Source: Leuconostoc lactis KCTC 3528 = DSM 20202
GTDB lineage: Bacteria > Bacillota > Bacilli > Lactobacillales > Lactobacillaceae
DNA length: 64,000 nucleotides
Assembly: GCF_014651235.1 (NCBI RefSeq)
Contig: NZ_BMWM01000005.1
Coordinates: forward strand, 1-64,000
Direction of reading: 5' to 3'
The translations under genes were made by a program, and so were the position numbers. Shown one piece after another: positions 51,284-60,414 of this stretch. Under the pieces are notes generated by a model, which had not been told where the DNA came from, ran no database searches, and saw only the letters and a list, made by a program, of their open reading frames with translations. Numbering within the stretch: the first letter of the stretch is position 1; each line of letters opens with the position of its first letter.

Positions 51284-53125
51284 ATGTCAAAGATTATCGG
51301 TATTGATTTAGGAACAACAAACTCAGCAGTTGCCGTCCTTGAAGGTGGCGAACCAAAGATCATCACAAACCCAGACGGCGGTCGTACAACACCATCTGTT
51401 GTGTCATTTAAGAATGGCGAAACACAAGTTGGTGACGTGGCTAAGCGTCAAGCAATCACAAACCCTGACACAATTATTTCAATTAAGTCACACATGGGTG
51501 AAGCTGGCTACAAGGTCAACGTTGACGGCAAGGACTACACACCACAAGAAATCTCAGCCATAATTTTGCAATACATCAAGGGCTATGCTGAAGATTACTT
51601 GGGTGAAAAGGTTGAAAAGGCTGTTATCACAGTACCTGCTTACTTCAACGATGCACAACGTCAAGCAACTAAAGATGCTGGTAAGATTGCCGGTCTTGAA
51701 GTTGAACGTATCATTAACGAACCAACAGCCGCTGCGTTAGCTTATGGTTTGGACAAGTTGGATAAGGATGAAAAGATCCTTGTTTACGACTTGGGTGGTG
51801 GTACATTCGATGTGTCTATCCTTGAATTAGGTGATGGTGTCTTTGAAGTTTTGTCAACAAACGGTGACACACACCTTGGTGGTGATGACTTCGATAACAA
51901 GATCATCGATTACTTGGCTGAACAATTCAAGGCTGAAAATGGCATTGATTTGAAGGAAGACAAGTTAGCTTTGCAACGTTTGAAGGATGCCGCAGAATCA
52001 GCTAAGAAGACGTTGTCTTCAGCAACTGAAGCACAAATAGATTTGCCATTTATCGCTTCAGGTGACCAAGGCCCATTGCACTTGCAAACATCATTGACAC
52101 GTGCCAAGTTCAATGAATTGACAGCTGACTTGATCAAGAAGGCTGAACAACCAGTTTTGAACGCTTTGAAGGATGCTGGTTTGTCATTCTCAGACATCGA
52201 TGAAGTCATCTTGAATGGTGGATCAACACGTATTCCAGCCGTACAAGAATCTGTTAAGAAGTTGACTGGTAAGGAACCTAACCACTCAATCAACCCTGAT
52301 GAAGCGGTTGCCCTTGGTGCAGCAGTTCAAGGTGGTGTGATTACTGGTGACGTGAAGGACGTTGTCTTGTTGGATGTGACACCTTTGTCATTGGGTATCG
52401 AAACAATGGGTGGTGTCTTCACAAAGTTGATTGATCGTAACACAACGATCCCAACATCAAAGTCACAAGTCTTCTCAACAGCTGCCGACAACCAACCAGC
52501 CGTTGATATCCATGTCTTGCAAGGTGAACGCTCAATGGCGGCCGACAACAAGACTTTGGGTCGTTTCCAATTGTCAGATATTCCTGCTGCAAAGCGTGGT
52601 GTGCCACAAATTGAAGTGACATTTGACATTGACCGTAACGGTATTGTTTCTGTATCTGCCAAGGATTTGGGTACGCAAAAGGAACAAAAGATTACGATCC
52701 AAGCCGCTGGTGGTTTGACTGATGAAGAAATCGAACAAATGATGAATGATGCAAAGGCTAACGAAGAAGCCGATGCAAAGAAGAAGGCAGCCGTTGATAC
52801 ACGCAACGAAGCTGACCAATTGATCTTCTCAACAGAAGCCACACTTGAAGAAGTGGGTGACAAGTTGGAAGAAGATGCTAAGAAGGCAACAAAGGATGCC
52901 CTTGAAGCATTGAAGGAAGCTAAGGAAAAGGTCGGCGACGATGTTGAAGCTGACTTGACTGAATTGAAGGAAAAGTCAGAAGCATTGGCTAAGGCTGCAC
53001 AAGAATTAGCAATGAAGCTTTACCAACAAGCTGCCCCACAAGAAGGTGCTGAAGGTGAAGCCAAGCCAAAGGATGATAACACAGTTGATGGTGACTTCGA
53101 AGAAGTTGACCCATCAAAGAAGTAA
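51284..53125 (+). CDS. dnaK: Chaperone DnaK (Hsp70)
   Basis: An ATP-driven Hsp70 of 613 residues. The nucleotide-binding domain has [42 protein letters not shown] and [12 protein letters not shown]; the substrate-binding domain begins near residue 370 ([16 protein letters not shown]), and the lid and disordered tail end in [12 protein letters not shown]. It is shorter than E. coli DnaK mainly by the Gram-positive deletion in the nucleotide domain. AAAGGAAG lies nine bases before the ATG. Strong codon bias (TTG, ACA, CAA) fits high expression. Confidence 0.98.
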   Translation: MSKIIGIDLGTTNSAVAVLEGGEPKIITNPDGGRTTPSVVSFKNGETQVGDVAKRQAITNPDTIISIKSHMGEAGYKVNVDGKDYTPQEISAIILQYIKGYAEDYLGEKVEKAVITVPAYFNDAQRQATKDAGKIAGLEVERIINEPTAAALAYGLDKLDKDEKILVYDLGGGTFDVSILELGDGVFEVLSTNGDTHLGGDDFDNKIIDYLAEQFKAENGIDLKEDKLALQRLKDAAESAKKTLSSATEAQIDLPFIASGDQGPLHLQTSLTRAKFNELTADLIKKAEQPVLNALKDAGLSFSDIDEVILNGGSTRIPAVQESVKKLTGKEPNHSINPDEAVALGAAVQGGVITGDVKDVVLLDVTPLSLGIETMGGVFTKLIDRNTTIPTSKSQVFSTAADNQPAVDIHVLQGERSMAADNKTLGRFQLSDIPAAKRGVPQIEVTFDIDRNGIVSVSAKDLGTQKEQKITIQAAGGLTDEEIEQMMNDAKANEEADAKKKAAVDTRNEADQLIFSTEATLEEVGDKLEEDAKKATKDALEALKEAKEKVGDDVEADLTELKEKSEALAKAAQELAMKLYQQAAPQEGAEGEAKPKDDNTVDGDFEEVDPSKK

Positions 53126-53168
53126 TCCTTTGACGACAAAGCAATTCGTGACGATCATTTAAGCATAA

Positions 53169-53198
53169 ACGAACCGCATCCAGTTGGATGCGGTTCGT
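53169..53198 (+). promoter_or_regulatory. Strong hairpin between dnaK and dnaJ
   Basis: CGAACCGCATCC (53170-53181) pairs perfectly with GGATGCGGTTCG (53186-53197) around AGTT. No T-run follows, so it is not a standard terminator. It may stabilise the 3' end of dnaK mRNA, mark a cleavage site, or lower dnaJ expression. Confidence 0.75.
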
Positions 53199-53226
53199 GT
53201 ACATAATATGGAAAAGGAGCGGGCTG

Positions 53227-54138
53227 TTGAATAATACAGAATACTATGACCGTCTTGGCGTTGATAAGAATGCCAGCCAAGATGATATTAAAAAAGCATA
53301 CCGAAAATTATCAAAAAAGTATCATCCTGACTTGAACCAAGAACCAGGTGCCGAAGAAAAGTACAAAGAGGTTCAAGAAGCCTTTGAAACGTTAGGCGAT
53401 CCCCAAAAGCGTGCCCAATATGACCAATTTGGCCCAGCCGGCGCCAATGGTGGCTTTGGTGGCCAAGGCTTTGGTGGTTACCAACAAGGTGGCTTCGGTG
53501 ACTTCTCTGATTTGGGTGATATTTTCAGTCAAATGTTTGGCGGCGGCTTTGATCCGAACCGACCACGCAAGGGACAAGATTTGCAATACCGGATGCGCTT
53601 AAGCTTCGAAGAAGCCATTACTGGTAAGGAAGAAATCATCAAGTTTAACCGTGGTGATGGCCCTCATGAAATTAAGGTGACAGTTCCAGCCGGTGTTGAA
53701 ACAGGTCAACAAATGCGTCTGGCTGGTCAAGGTGAAGAAGGCGTTAACGGTGGCCCACGGGGTGATTTGTTCGTGGTCTTCCAAGTTGCCCCTTCAAAGG
53801 ACGGCTTTGAACGTGATGGTGCTGATGTCTTCCTTGAACAAAAGATTAGTTTCACGAGTGCTGCCTTAGGGGATGAAATCCAAGTTAAGACAGTACAAGG
53901 TGACGTGAAGTTGAAGATTCCTGCTGGTACGCAAACAGGTAAGCAATTCCGTTTGCGCGGTAAGGGTGCGCCACGTCTACGTGGTACAGGCAATGGTGAC
54001 CAATATGTCACAATCTTTGTTGAAGTGCCAACGTCAATGACTAAGGATCAAAAGAAGGCCTTGGAAGCCTTCCAAGAAGCCATGACTGGTAAAAAGAAGA
54101 AAAGTTTCTTTGATAAGTTAGAAGAATTAACAGAATGA
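53227..54138 (+). CDS. dnaJ: DnaJ/CbpA-type J-domain protein lacking the zinc fingers
   Basis: Hsp40 co-chaperone that stimulates DnaK ATPase. The J domain is normal ([20 protein letters not shown], with HPD in KKYHPDLN), followed by a Gly/Phe-rich region (residues about 75-115) and the two C-terminal beta domains ([35 protein letters not shown]). The four CxxCxGxG zinc repeats of type I DnaJ are wholly missing; there is not a single cysteine. At 303 residues it has the type II (CbpA) layout although it sits in the dnaK operon. I start at TTG 53227, seven bases after AAGGAG (the frame runs back to 53188). Confidence 0.92.
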   Translation: MNNTEYYDRLGVDKNASQDDIKKAYRKLSKKYHPDLNQEPGAEEKYKEVQEAFETLGDPQKRAQYDQFGPAGANGGFGGQGFGGYQQGGFGDFSDLGDIFSQMFGGGFDPNRPRKGQDLQYRMRLSFEEAITGKEEIIKFNRGDGPHEIKVTVPAGVETGQQMRLAGQGEEGVNGGPRGDLFVVFQVAPSKDGFERDGADVFLEQKISFTSAALGDEIQVKTVQGDVKLKIPAGTQTGKQFRLRGKGAPRLRGTGNGDQYVTIFVEVPTSMTKDQKKALEAFQEAMTGKKKKSFFDKLEELTE

Positions 54139-54145
54139 AGACGAT

Positions 54146-54176
54146 AAAACGCATGGGGGAATCCGTGCGTTTTTTT
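54146..54176 (+). terminator. Terminator after dnaJ
   Basis: AAAACGCA (54146-54153) pairs with TGCGTTTT (54166-54173), with GG/TCC pairs inside, and a T-run to 54176. Confidence 0.85.
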
Positions 54177-54255
54177 ATGATTTTTATATGATGAAAAATG
54201 AAAAAATAAAGTGAATATGTTATAGTAAAACTTAATATATTTTATGAGGAGATAG

Positions 54256-54840
54256 ATGATGCGTTTAAAAGCCCAATTGGCTGGTTTTAGTACCTTGCAG
54301 ACTGAGCGCTTGATATTACGTCCAGTGCAACCGGATGATGCTGAGGCGATGTTTGATTATTTACGTGACGAAGAAACAGTCCGCTTTATCACGGTGCCAC
54401 CGGTAAAAACAGTGACGGAAGTCATTGAAAACAGTATTCAAAGTTATTTTATGCTGGATCCGATTGGAAAATGGGCGATTGTCTATGACCAAAAAATGAT
54501 TGGGACGATTGATTTACGCCTCAATGAAGCGCACCGGCAAGCGGAAATCGGTTATGTTTTAAATAAGCGTTATTGGGGCCAAGGTATCATGCCAGAGGCG
54601 GCACAAGCCATTTTGGCGGTGGGATTTGATCAGCTGCAATTAGTACGTATCTTTTCTGAACATGACACGCGTAACCCAAAATCAGGTCGGGTGATGACTA
54701 AAATTGGTATGCAGCAAGAGGGCGTGGCACTTAAATCACAGATTATTAAAGGTGAAATAGTAGATATGGTACATTATGCCATCACAGATACGCAATACAA
54801 GATGTTGCAACAAGCAAAAAAGTCACAGGCAACCCTGTGA
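54256..54840 (+). CDS. GNAT family acetyltransferase (RimJ/RimL-like)
   Basis: A 194-residue GNAT enzyme. LQTERLILRPVQPDDAEAMF at the N-terminus, IGTIDLRLNEAHRQAEIGYVL and NKRYWGQGIMPEAAQAIL (acetyl-CoA pyrophosphate loop) are the signs of the RimJ/RimL-type ribosomal-protein or small-molecule acetyltransferases. The acceptor is unknown. GAGGAG lies before the ATG pair at 54256/54259. Its stop lies within the stem of the terminator shared with def. Confidence 0.85.
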   Translation: MMRLKAQLAGFSTLQTERLILRPVQPDDAEAMFDYLRDEETVRFITVPPVKTVTEVIENSIQSYFMLDPIGKWAIVYDQKMIGTIDLRLNEAHRQAEIGYVLNKRYWGQGIMPEAAQAILAVGFDQLQLVRIFSEHDTRNPKSGRVMTKIGMQQEGVALKSQIIKGEIVDMVHYAITDTQYKMLQQAKKSQATL

Positions 54841-54846
54841 CTTTTT
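54816..54846. terminator. Bidirectional terminator between the GNAT gene and def
   Basis: AGTCACAGG (54821-54829) pairs with CCTGTGACT (54834-54842) around CAAC, with A-run before and T-run after. Confidence 0.92.
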
Positions 54847-54848
54847 GG

Positions 54849-55427
54849 TTAATCAATATATTTTGTGTCGTCGTTGACTTCCCAAGGAGCGGTCATATCA
54901 ATGTGATCGTAGTACAAGTGGCCATGCAAGTGGTCGATTTCATGTTGGAAAACGATAGCAGGATAATCACGTAACTTAATCGTCTTGGTTTCACCTTGTT
55001 CGTTTTGATAACGGACTGTGATCCGGTTAGCGCGGGGGACAAAACCAGGCACATCTTCGTCAACAGATAAGCAGCCTTCACCAACATCTAGGGCAGCACG
55101 CTTAACTGATTCTGAAATAATGACGGGATTGAAGATTGTGCCCTTAAAGTAAGGTTCATCATCGCGTTCGTGGGGATCCAATGAAGGGATCAACACAGCT
55201 GCCATTTGGAGTGATTCGCCAACTTGTGGGGCTGCTAAACCAACCCCTGGACGTAAACCGTACTTTTCGTTTTGTGCTTCATCTTGTGAGATCACCAAGT
55301 AGGTCATCATATCTTCTGCTAGTTGTGCGTGTTCTTCACTGAGTGGGAAAGGTACTTTCTCAGCAACTTGTCTGAGAACTGGCTCCCCATCACGTGTGAT
55401 TTTATCCATTGTAAATCGAATTGTCAT
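54849..55427 (-). CDS. def: Peptide deformylase
   Basis: Removes the formyl group from new proteins. The 192-residue protein has the three metalloprotease motifs GVGLAAPQVGE (GxGxAAxQ), EGCLSVDE (EGCLS, the metal-binding Cys) and FQHEIDHLHGHL (HExxH). The insertion between motifs and the length fit the type 2 deformylase of Gram-positive bacteria. GGAGGTG precedes the ATG, and a minus-strand TGATATACT extended -10 lies near 55451-55459. Confidence 0.96.
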   Translation of the reverse strand: MTIRFTMDKITRDGEPVLRQVAEKVPFPLSEEHAQLAEDMMTYLVISQDEAQNEKYGLRPGVGLAAPQVGESLQMAAVLIPSLDPHERDDEPYFKGTIFNPVIISESVKRAALDVGEGCLSVDEDVPGFVPRANRITVRYQNEQGETKTIKLRDYPAIVFQHEIDHLHGHLYYDHIDMTAPWEVNDDTKYID

Positions 55428-55514
55428 GTCTTTTCACCTCCATAATAGTATATCAAACTGGCCAACAGGTTAAAACTCCTAAACGTGTTATGCAGCGCAG
55501 TTTTATACCGATTT

Positions 55515-56468
55515 TTATTTTTTTGTGCCACCAGCGTCGCCGTTAACGCCTTCTTCGGTACCTGGATTCCACCAATCAACGTGGGCATTGGTACGTTGGG
55601 TACGTAAATTAAACAAATCAACGAGATTTTGCGGTGCTTGTTGCCAATTGTAGTGGGTTTTCAATGCTGCGTGGGTGATAATGCGGTATTGTGTTGATGG
55701 AAAGAGACAACTAATGATCGTGAGTGTTGGCGCTTTGGTTGGATTAAGGACCGCAATGTCATTTTTAGTCACTGTGGTTTGGCCGGTAATCTCATAAACA
55801 AAAAGACCCGAAGCATTAGCTAAAATAACCGGCTCACCATTCAACCAGTCGGATCCCTTCAATTGGCCGTTTTGAATGTAGGGCCAATCATGATTATTAG
55901 ATTCTTGCAAAGCACTAAAGCCAGATTGGCCATCGTTGAAATTATGGCCAGCCAAGCCGTAGTTACCTTGACCCATAACAGGTTTTTGGGTACCGAGCGG
56001 ATCGACTGCTGACCGATTGGCGTAATTGGCACCAGCATCTAAACCTTTATTTGAATAGGCATCATTATAAATAGGGAGGAGAATAAAGCGGCTGGGGATG
56101 GCGACAAAACCTTGTTTTTCTAAGCCCTTTTGCGCTTGTCGCATGACCATTTTGGCAATCTGATCGCGTGAAGTCGTATCGTTTTTGGCTTGACGCGTTT
56201 GTGCCTTTTGCTGCTGTTTTTGGAGCGTATTGAGCGTGTGGTCTTTGAGTTGACCAACATTATTTTGGTAGAGATAGTCTAGCCCCAAGGTGATGCTGGT
56301 GACCAAACTCGCCACCATGAGTGCTTGATAAAACCACCGCAAGGATTGTTTTTTAGGGCGATGTCGCAAGTAAGCTAATCCAAAAACAAACAACATCACG
56401 AGTCCAAATGTGAGACCAGCTAAGTATAGTGGGTGCCAATTCAAAATATTTAAAAGACCTTGTATCAT
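55515..56468 (-). CDS. Class A-like sortase with two N-terminal membrane segments
   Basis: A 317-residue membrane-anchored transpeptidase that would attach LPxTG proteins to the cell wall. Two hydrophobic helices lie in the first 80 residues (YLAGLTFGLVMLFVFGLAYL; ALMVASLVTSITLGLDYL), then a coiled Gln/Lys-rich linker and the sortase barrel with the catalytic His in YGLAGHNF, Cys in TLTIISCLF and Arg in TQYRIITHAAL. A C-terminal tail rich in Gly, Asn and Asp follows. I start at 56468 because AGGG lies eight bases before that ATG; an ATG at 56483 lacks a ribosome site. Confidence 0.85.
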   Translation of the reverse strand: MIQGLLNILNWHPLYLAGLTFGLVMLFVFGLAYLRHRPKKQSLRWFYQALMVASLVTSITLGLDYLYQNNVGQLKDHTLNTLQKQQQKAQTRQAKNDTTSRDQIAKMVMRQAQKGLEKQGFVAIPSRFILLPIYNDAYSNKGLDAGANYANRSAVDPLGTQKPVMGQGNYGLAGHNFNDGQSGFSALQESNNHDWPYIQNGQLKGSDWLNGEPVILANASGLFVYEITGQTTVTKNDIAVLNPTKAPTLTIISCLFPSTQYRIITHAALKTHYNWQQAPQNLVDLFNLRTQRTNAHVDWWNPGTEEGVNGDAGGTKK

Positions 56469-56753
56469 CTGTTGTGCCCTCATGATTAATTTAACTAGGT
56501 GTTAAAACTTGTCATCGTGTCGTTCAACACCTCCAAATCATTATACAAAGAAGCGCATTGATTTCATAGGTTTTCACACGACGATACACGGTCGTGACGT
56601 TATCATTAGCAGCCGCTAATTGGTTGGCCGGTAAATCGGTTGCAAGGGGATGTATGTTACAATAATTTTAGCTAAAGATCGCTAAAATAGTGGCTGAAGC
56701 GGTAAAATAGAGATAGTTGATAAAAAATTTGAAAGATTGTAGAAAATAGAGTA

Positions 56754-57026
56754 ATGAGTGAAAATTATACGTTACTAATCGATGGTAGTTGGACAGTTGA
56801 AGATATTGTGGCGGTATCTCATTTTATTGACAGCGTGTTAGCTGTTTATGAAACTGGTGTCGCTAAAGCCACGTTACTGGCAAGTTATGACGCATTTCGT
56901 GATGTGATGCCGGCAAAAAGTGAACAAAAGCGGTTCGATCGTGATTTTGAACGTCAAACAGGTCATAGCATTTATCAAACGATGAAACTGGCGCAATACA
57001 CGACCAAAGATCGGGTACGCGGATGA
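56754..57026 (+). CDS. UPF0223 family protein (YktA-like)
   Basis: A 90-residue protein of the UPF0223 family of Firmicutes, of unknown function. It begins MSENYTLLIDGSWTVEDIV, the family's most conserved part, and has FRDVMPAKSEQKRFDRDFE and SIYQTMKLA in the C-terminal half. It is all-helical by appearance. Its stop overlaps the start of the IMPase-like gene by four bases (ATGA), the same pair as yktA-yktC of Bacillus. The ribosome site is poor. Confidence 0.85.
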   Translation: MSENYTLLIDGSWTVEDIVAVSHFIDSVLAVYETGVAKATLLASYDAFRDVMPAKSEQKRFDRDFERQTGHSIYQTMKLAQYTTKDRVRG

Positions 57027-57808
57027 CACTGAGCCAATTTGAAATTCAAGAAATTGACCAAACCGTCATGTTGTGGCTCGATGACGTGCGCCAGCAAACC
57101 TTAGCGGCAATGACGCAGGAATTAAACGTCGGCACCAAAAATAATCCGCGAGATTTGGTGACCAATGTTGACCGCGCAAACGAAACGTTTTTAAATACTA
57201 AAATTCGCGCTTTTGATCCGGGAGCACATATTGTCAGTGAAGAAGGCTTTGGCGATCAGCAACTGGATATGCAAGGGCATGTGTGGTTTGTAGATCCCAT
57301 TGATGGCACGATGAATTTCATCAAAGAAAAATCGGACTTTGCGATTATGATTGGCCTCTATATCGATAATCAGCCCGTTTTGGGGTGGATTCTTGATGTG
57401 ATGAATAATGTTGTTTATCACGGCGGACCAGAAATAGGCGTCTATGCCAACCAATTACGCGTTAGCGCCCCTAAAAATGAACCTTTGTCTGAAGGGTTAG
57501 TCTTGTTAAGTGGTGCGCGCTTATTGTATGGGATGTTTGGCTATGATGACATTGCCAAAGCCGCTTTAGGTTTTCGGATTATTGGGGCTGCGGGTCCATC
57601 ATTTATTCGCGTTATTTTAGGCCAGGCGGTCGGTTATTCCTCTAAAATGATGCCGTGGGACTTTGCGGCTGGCCAAGTTTTGGCACAAACGCTTGGATTA
57701 TCAGTTTCAGATATTGACGGTAAGCCCCTAGATATGTTATCATCTAACATAGTATTAGTGGCTACAAATCGTGCGCATCGTGATATTTTAGCGTTGCATC
57801 AAAGCTAG
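57023..57808 (+). CDS. Inositol monophosphatase family protein
   Basis: A 261-residue metal-dependent sugar phosphatase of the IMPase/SuhB family. The metal-binding motifs are present: DLVTNVDRANE, HIVSEEGFGD, WFVDPIDGTMNFIKE (the DPIDGT motif) and the C-terminal MMPWDFAAGQVLAQTLG (WD-xA). Substrate among inositol phosphates, NADP, or similar is not predictable. It is coupled to the UPF0223 gene. A terminator overlaps its end. Confidence 0.9.
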   Translation: MTLSQFEIQEIDQTVMLWLDDVRQQTLAAMTQELNVGTKNNPRDLVTNVDRANETFLNTKIRAFDPGAHIVSEEGFGDQQLDMQGHVWFVDPIDGTMNFIKEKSDFAIMIGLYIDNQPVLGWILDVMNNVVYHGGPEIGVYANQLRVSAPKNEPLSEGLVLLSGARLLYGMFGYDDIAKAALGFRIIGAAGPSFIRVILGQAVGYSSKMMPWDFAAGQVLAQTLGLSVSDIDGKPLDMLSSNIVLVATNRAHRDILALHQS

Positions 57809-57830
57809 GGCACACCAGTCCCTAGCTTTT
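57801..57830 (+). terminator. Terminator after the IMPase-like gene
   Basis: AAAGCTAGGG (57801-57810) pairs with CCCTAGCTTT (57820-57829), followed by T. The stem contains the gene's stop codon. Confidence 0.88.
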
Positions 57831-57873
57831 ACTATGAGAAGAGTAGCATTTAAATTAAAGGAGCACTAGGAAA

Positions 57874-59712
57874 TTGGCAAATCGCGAAGATATTCGTAAC
57901 ATCGCTATCATCGCCCACGTCGATCACGGAAAGACGACGTTGGTTAACGAACTTTTGAAGCAATCAGATACATTGGACTCACGCAAGGAATTGGGTGATC
58001 GTGCAATGGATACAAACGACATCGAAAAGGAACGTGGGATCACAATCTTGTCAAAGAACACAGCCGTTAAGGTTGGGGACAAGCAGATCAACATCTTGGA
58101 TACACCAGGACACGCGGACTTCGGTGGTGAAGTTGAACGTATCATGGGTATGGTTGACGGTGTTTTGTTGGTTGTTGATGCCTTTGAAGGCACAATGCCA
58201 CAAACACGTTTCGTGTTGAAGAAGGCCTTCGAACAAAACTTGACACCAATCGTTGTTGTCAACAAAGTTGATCGTCCAGGCGCACGTCCAGAAGAAGTTG
58301 TTGATGAAGTGTTGGATTTGTTCATTGAACTTGGTGCCGACGAAGAAGATTTGGACTTCCCAGTGATCTTTGCTTCAGCAATGAACGGGACATCATCATT
58401 GTCACCAGATGTTGCTGACCAAGAACACACAATGAAGCCAATCTTTGACAAGGTGTTTGAAACAATTCCAGCACCTGTTGATAACTCTGACGAACCTTTG
58501 CAATTCCAAGTGGCAATGTTGGATTATAACGACTTCGTTGGTCGTATTGGTATCGGTCGTGTTAAGCGCGGTACGATCAAGATGGGTGATAACGTTGACG
58601 TGTTGAAGCTTGACGGTACAACACAATCATTCCGTGTCACAAAGCTTGCTGGTTTCATTGGTCTTGACCAAGTTGAAATCGAAGAAGCTAAGGCCGGTGA
58701 TTTGATCGCGGTTTCAGGTATGGAAGACATCTCAGTTGGTGAAACTGTTGCTGATCCTGCCCACCCAGAAGCTTTGCCAATCTTGCGTATTGACGAACCA
58801 ACTTTGCAAATGACGTTCCGTCAAAACGATAGCCCCTTTGCTGGTCGTGAAGGTAAGTTCGTGACAGCACGTCAAATCGAAGACCGTTTGCGTCGCGAAT
58901 TGCACACTGATGTTTCTTTGCGTGTTGAAGACACTGACCAAGCTGGTGCATGGTTAGTTTCAGGACGTGGTGAATTGCATTTGTCAATCTTGATTGAAAC
59001 AATGCGTCGTGAAGGCTTCGAATTGCAAGCTTCACGTCCACAAGTTATCTATCGTGACATTGACGGCGTGCAATCAGAACCATACGAATCAGTTCAAATT
59101 GATACACCTGATGAATATGCCTCAACAGTTATCGATTCATTGAACCAACGTAAGGGTGAAATGATCAACATGGAATCTGTTGGTAACGGTCAAACACGTT
59201 TGACTTATATGGCACCTTCACGTGGTTTGATTGGTTACTCAACTGAATTCATGTCAGCAACACGTGGTTACGGTATCTTCAACCACACATATGCTGAATA
59301 CCGTCCAGTTGTTCGTAACTGGGAACCAGGTCGTCGTAACGGCGCTTTGGTTTCAATTAACCAAGGTACTACTTCTAACTATGCCATCATGGGTGTTGAA
59401 GACCGTGGCCAAATGTTCGTTGGTGCCGGTGTTGACGTTTATGAAGGTATGATCGTTGGTATGAACTCACGTGACAACGATATTTCTGTCAACGTGACAA
59501 AGTTGAAGCCACAATCAAACGTGCGTTCATCAAACAAGGACCAAACAGCCTCAATCAAGACACCACGTGTCATGAACTTGGAAGCTAGCTTGGAATTCTT
59601 GAACGATGATGAATACGTTGAAGTAACACCTGAAAACGTTCGTATCCGTAAGGCAATCTTGAACACGGCTGAACGTGAAAAGGCTGCTAAGCGTCGTAAG
59701 GCATCAAAGTAA
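57874..59712 (+). CDS. typA: Translational GTPase TypA/BipA
   Basis: A ribosome-associated GTPase needed under stress and cold and in 50S assembly. The 612-residue protein has the G domain ([40 protein letters not shown]), domain II, and the EF-G-like domains III and V plus the TypA-specific C-terminal domain (APSRGLIGYSTEFMSATRGY). It starts with TTG at 57874 after AAGGAG. Codon use is strongly biased, so expression should be high. Confidence 0.97.
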   Translation: MANREDIRNIAIIAHVDHGKTTLVNELLKQSDTLDSRKELGDRAMDTNDIEKERGITILSKNTAVKVGDKQINILDTPGHADFGGEVERIMGMVDGVLLVVDAFEGTMPQTRFVLKKAFEQNLTPIVVVNKVDRPGARPEEVVDEVLDLFIELGADEEDLDFPVIFASAMNGTSSLSPDVADQEHTMKPIFDKVFETIPAPVDNSDEPLQFQVAMLDYNDFVGRIGIGRVKRGTIKMGDNVDVLKLDGTTQSFRVTKLAGFIGLDQVEIEEAKAGDLIAVSGMEDISVGETVADPAHPEALPILRIDEPTLQMTFRQNDSPFAGREGKFVTARQIEDRLRRELHTDVSLRVEDTDQAGAWLVSGRGELHLSILIETMRREGFELQASRPQVIYRDIDGVQSEPYESVQIDTPDEYASTVIDSLNQRKGEMINMESVGNGQTRLTYMAPSRGLIGYSTEFMSATRGYGIFNHTYAEYRPVVRNWEPGRRNGALVSINQGTTSNYAIMGVEDRGQMFVGAGVDVYEGMIVGMNSRDNDISVNVTKLKPQSNVRSSNKDQTASIKTPRVMNLEASLEFLNDDEYVEVTPENVRIRKAILNTAEREKAAKRRKASK

Positions 59713-59723
59713 TTTAATTGATT

Positions 59724-59747
59724 AAGAACCACTCACTTGTGGTTCTT
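59724..59747 (+). terminator. Terminator after typA
   Basis: AAGAACCAC (59724-59732) pairs with GTGGTTCTT (59739-59747). The T-run is short, and it lies just six bases before the tRNA. Confidence 0.75.
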
Positions 59748-59753
59748 GTTCAT

Positions 59754-59842
59754 GGAGATATGGCACAATCTGGTACTGCAACGGACTCGAAATCCGTCGA
59801 GCCGCGTTTCGCGGTGTGCGGGTTCAAATCCCGCTATCTCCT
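59754..59842 (+). tRNA. tRNA-Ser (anticodon CGA)
   Basis: GGAGATA (59754-59760) pairs with TATCTCC (59835-59841). The D arm has GCA/TGC, the anticodon arm ACGGA-CTCGAAA-TCCGT carries CGA, the long variable arm has CCGCG-TTT-CGCGG, and the T arm is GCGGG-TTCAAAT-CCCGC. The long variable arm marks class II, so serine. The next base, the discriminator, is T rather than the G usual for tRNA-Ser, and CCA is not encoded. Confidence 0.92.
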
Positions 59843-59872
59843 TAAGGGTATGCTATATACCGTCAGAGTATG

Positions 59873-59903
59873 AAAAAAACGTTGATATATCAACGTTTTT
59901 TTA
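59873..59903. terminator. Terminator after tRNA-Ser
   Basis: ACGTTG and CAACGT pair around ATATAT, with seven A before and seven T after. It is symmetrical and can act in both directions. Confidence 0.9.
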
Positions 59904-60010
59904 TTTTCCATTACGTTAAATAACAGAAGAAAACATCCCACGCGGAGCCAAATTGTCGCCACGCTCAAATTTTCTTAACCTAACAGCTCAACCCTTTAGG
60001 ATACTAAGAA

Positions 60011-60112
60011 TTAGCCCCAAATACTCTTAACTTTTTCTGCTTCTTGATGTGATATTTCATCTAACAACGCATGATAGTATGTATGGATAATTTCCACAGT
60101 GTGGCCTGCAAG
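60011..60112 (-). pseudogene. 3' remnant of a tyrosine-recombinase integrase
   Basis: On the minus strand the reading ends LAGHT...IHTYYHALLDEISHQEAEKV...SIWG and a stop at 60011. GH followed after about ten residues by TYYH is the C-terminal signature of phage and conjugative-element integrases (the second His and the Tyr nucleophile). The part upstream does not continue as an integrase. It ends 170 bases from the tRNA-Ser, the usual position of an integrase next to its attachment site. Confidence 0.6.
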
Positions 60113-60284
60113 GTCACAATCATTAGAGCATGGTGAAATTTCATCTGGCGAAAAGTATCATATAGAGCCGTCTAACTTTACTGGAAATCATTTTGTTGAA
60201 ATTTATGTCGTTTCGCAACAAACTGTCATAGCGAGAAATTATATCAAAGTTCCAATTGACGCTTTGAACGAATTTAATAAGTAA
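60099..60284 (+). pseudogene. Fragment of an unknown gene
   Basis: A 61-codon frame whose last 47 codons (from SSGEKYHIEPSNFTG to DALNEFNK) look like genuine AT-rich coding sequence of beta-strand character. The first part overlaps the integrase remnant on the other strand, and no ribosome site is seen, so it is probably the 3' piece of a lost gene. No family is recognised. Confidence 0.4.
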
Positions 60285-60371
60285 TAGGTTCTCTAGAAAC
60301 ATTAAAATATCAAATATTTGGTGTTTATGTTGAATGATATGATGCTTATTTTTTGCTGGTTTCATGGCATA

Positions 60372-60414
60372 ATATAAACAGTAACAAGTTGTGCCAAAAT
60401 GTCACTGTTTATAT
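60372..60414. promoter_or_regulatory. Inverted repeat upstream of hsdR
   Basis: ATATAAACAGT (60372-60382) and its perfect complement ACTGTTTATAT (60404-60414) are 21 bases apart. The right arm overlaps a possible -10 (TATATC), with TTGTGC at 60389-60394 as -35. It is a candidate operator controlling the restriction genes. Confidence 0.55.

Noticed and set aside
53169-53198. The dnaK-dnaJ hairpin as an intrinsic terminator.
   Set aside because: The bases after the stem are TGTACATAATATGG, with no T-tract, so termination is unlikely.
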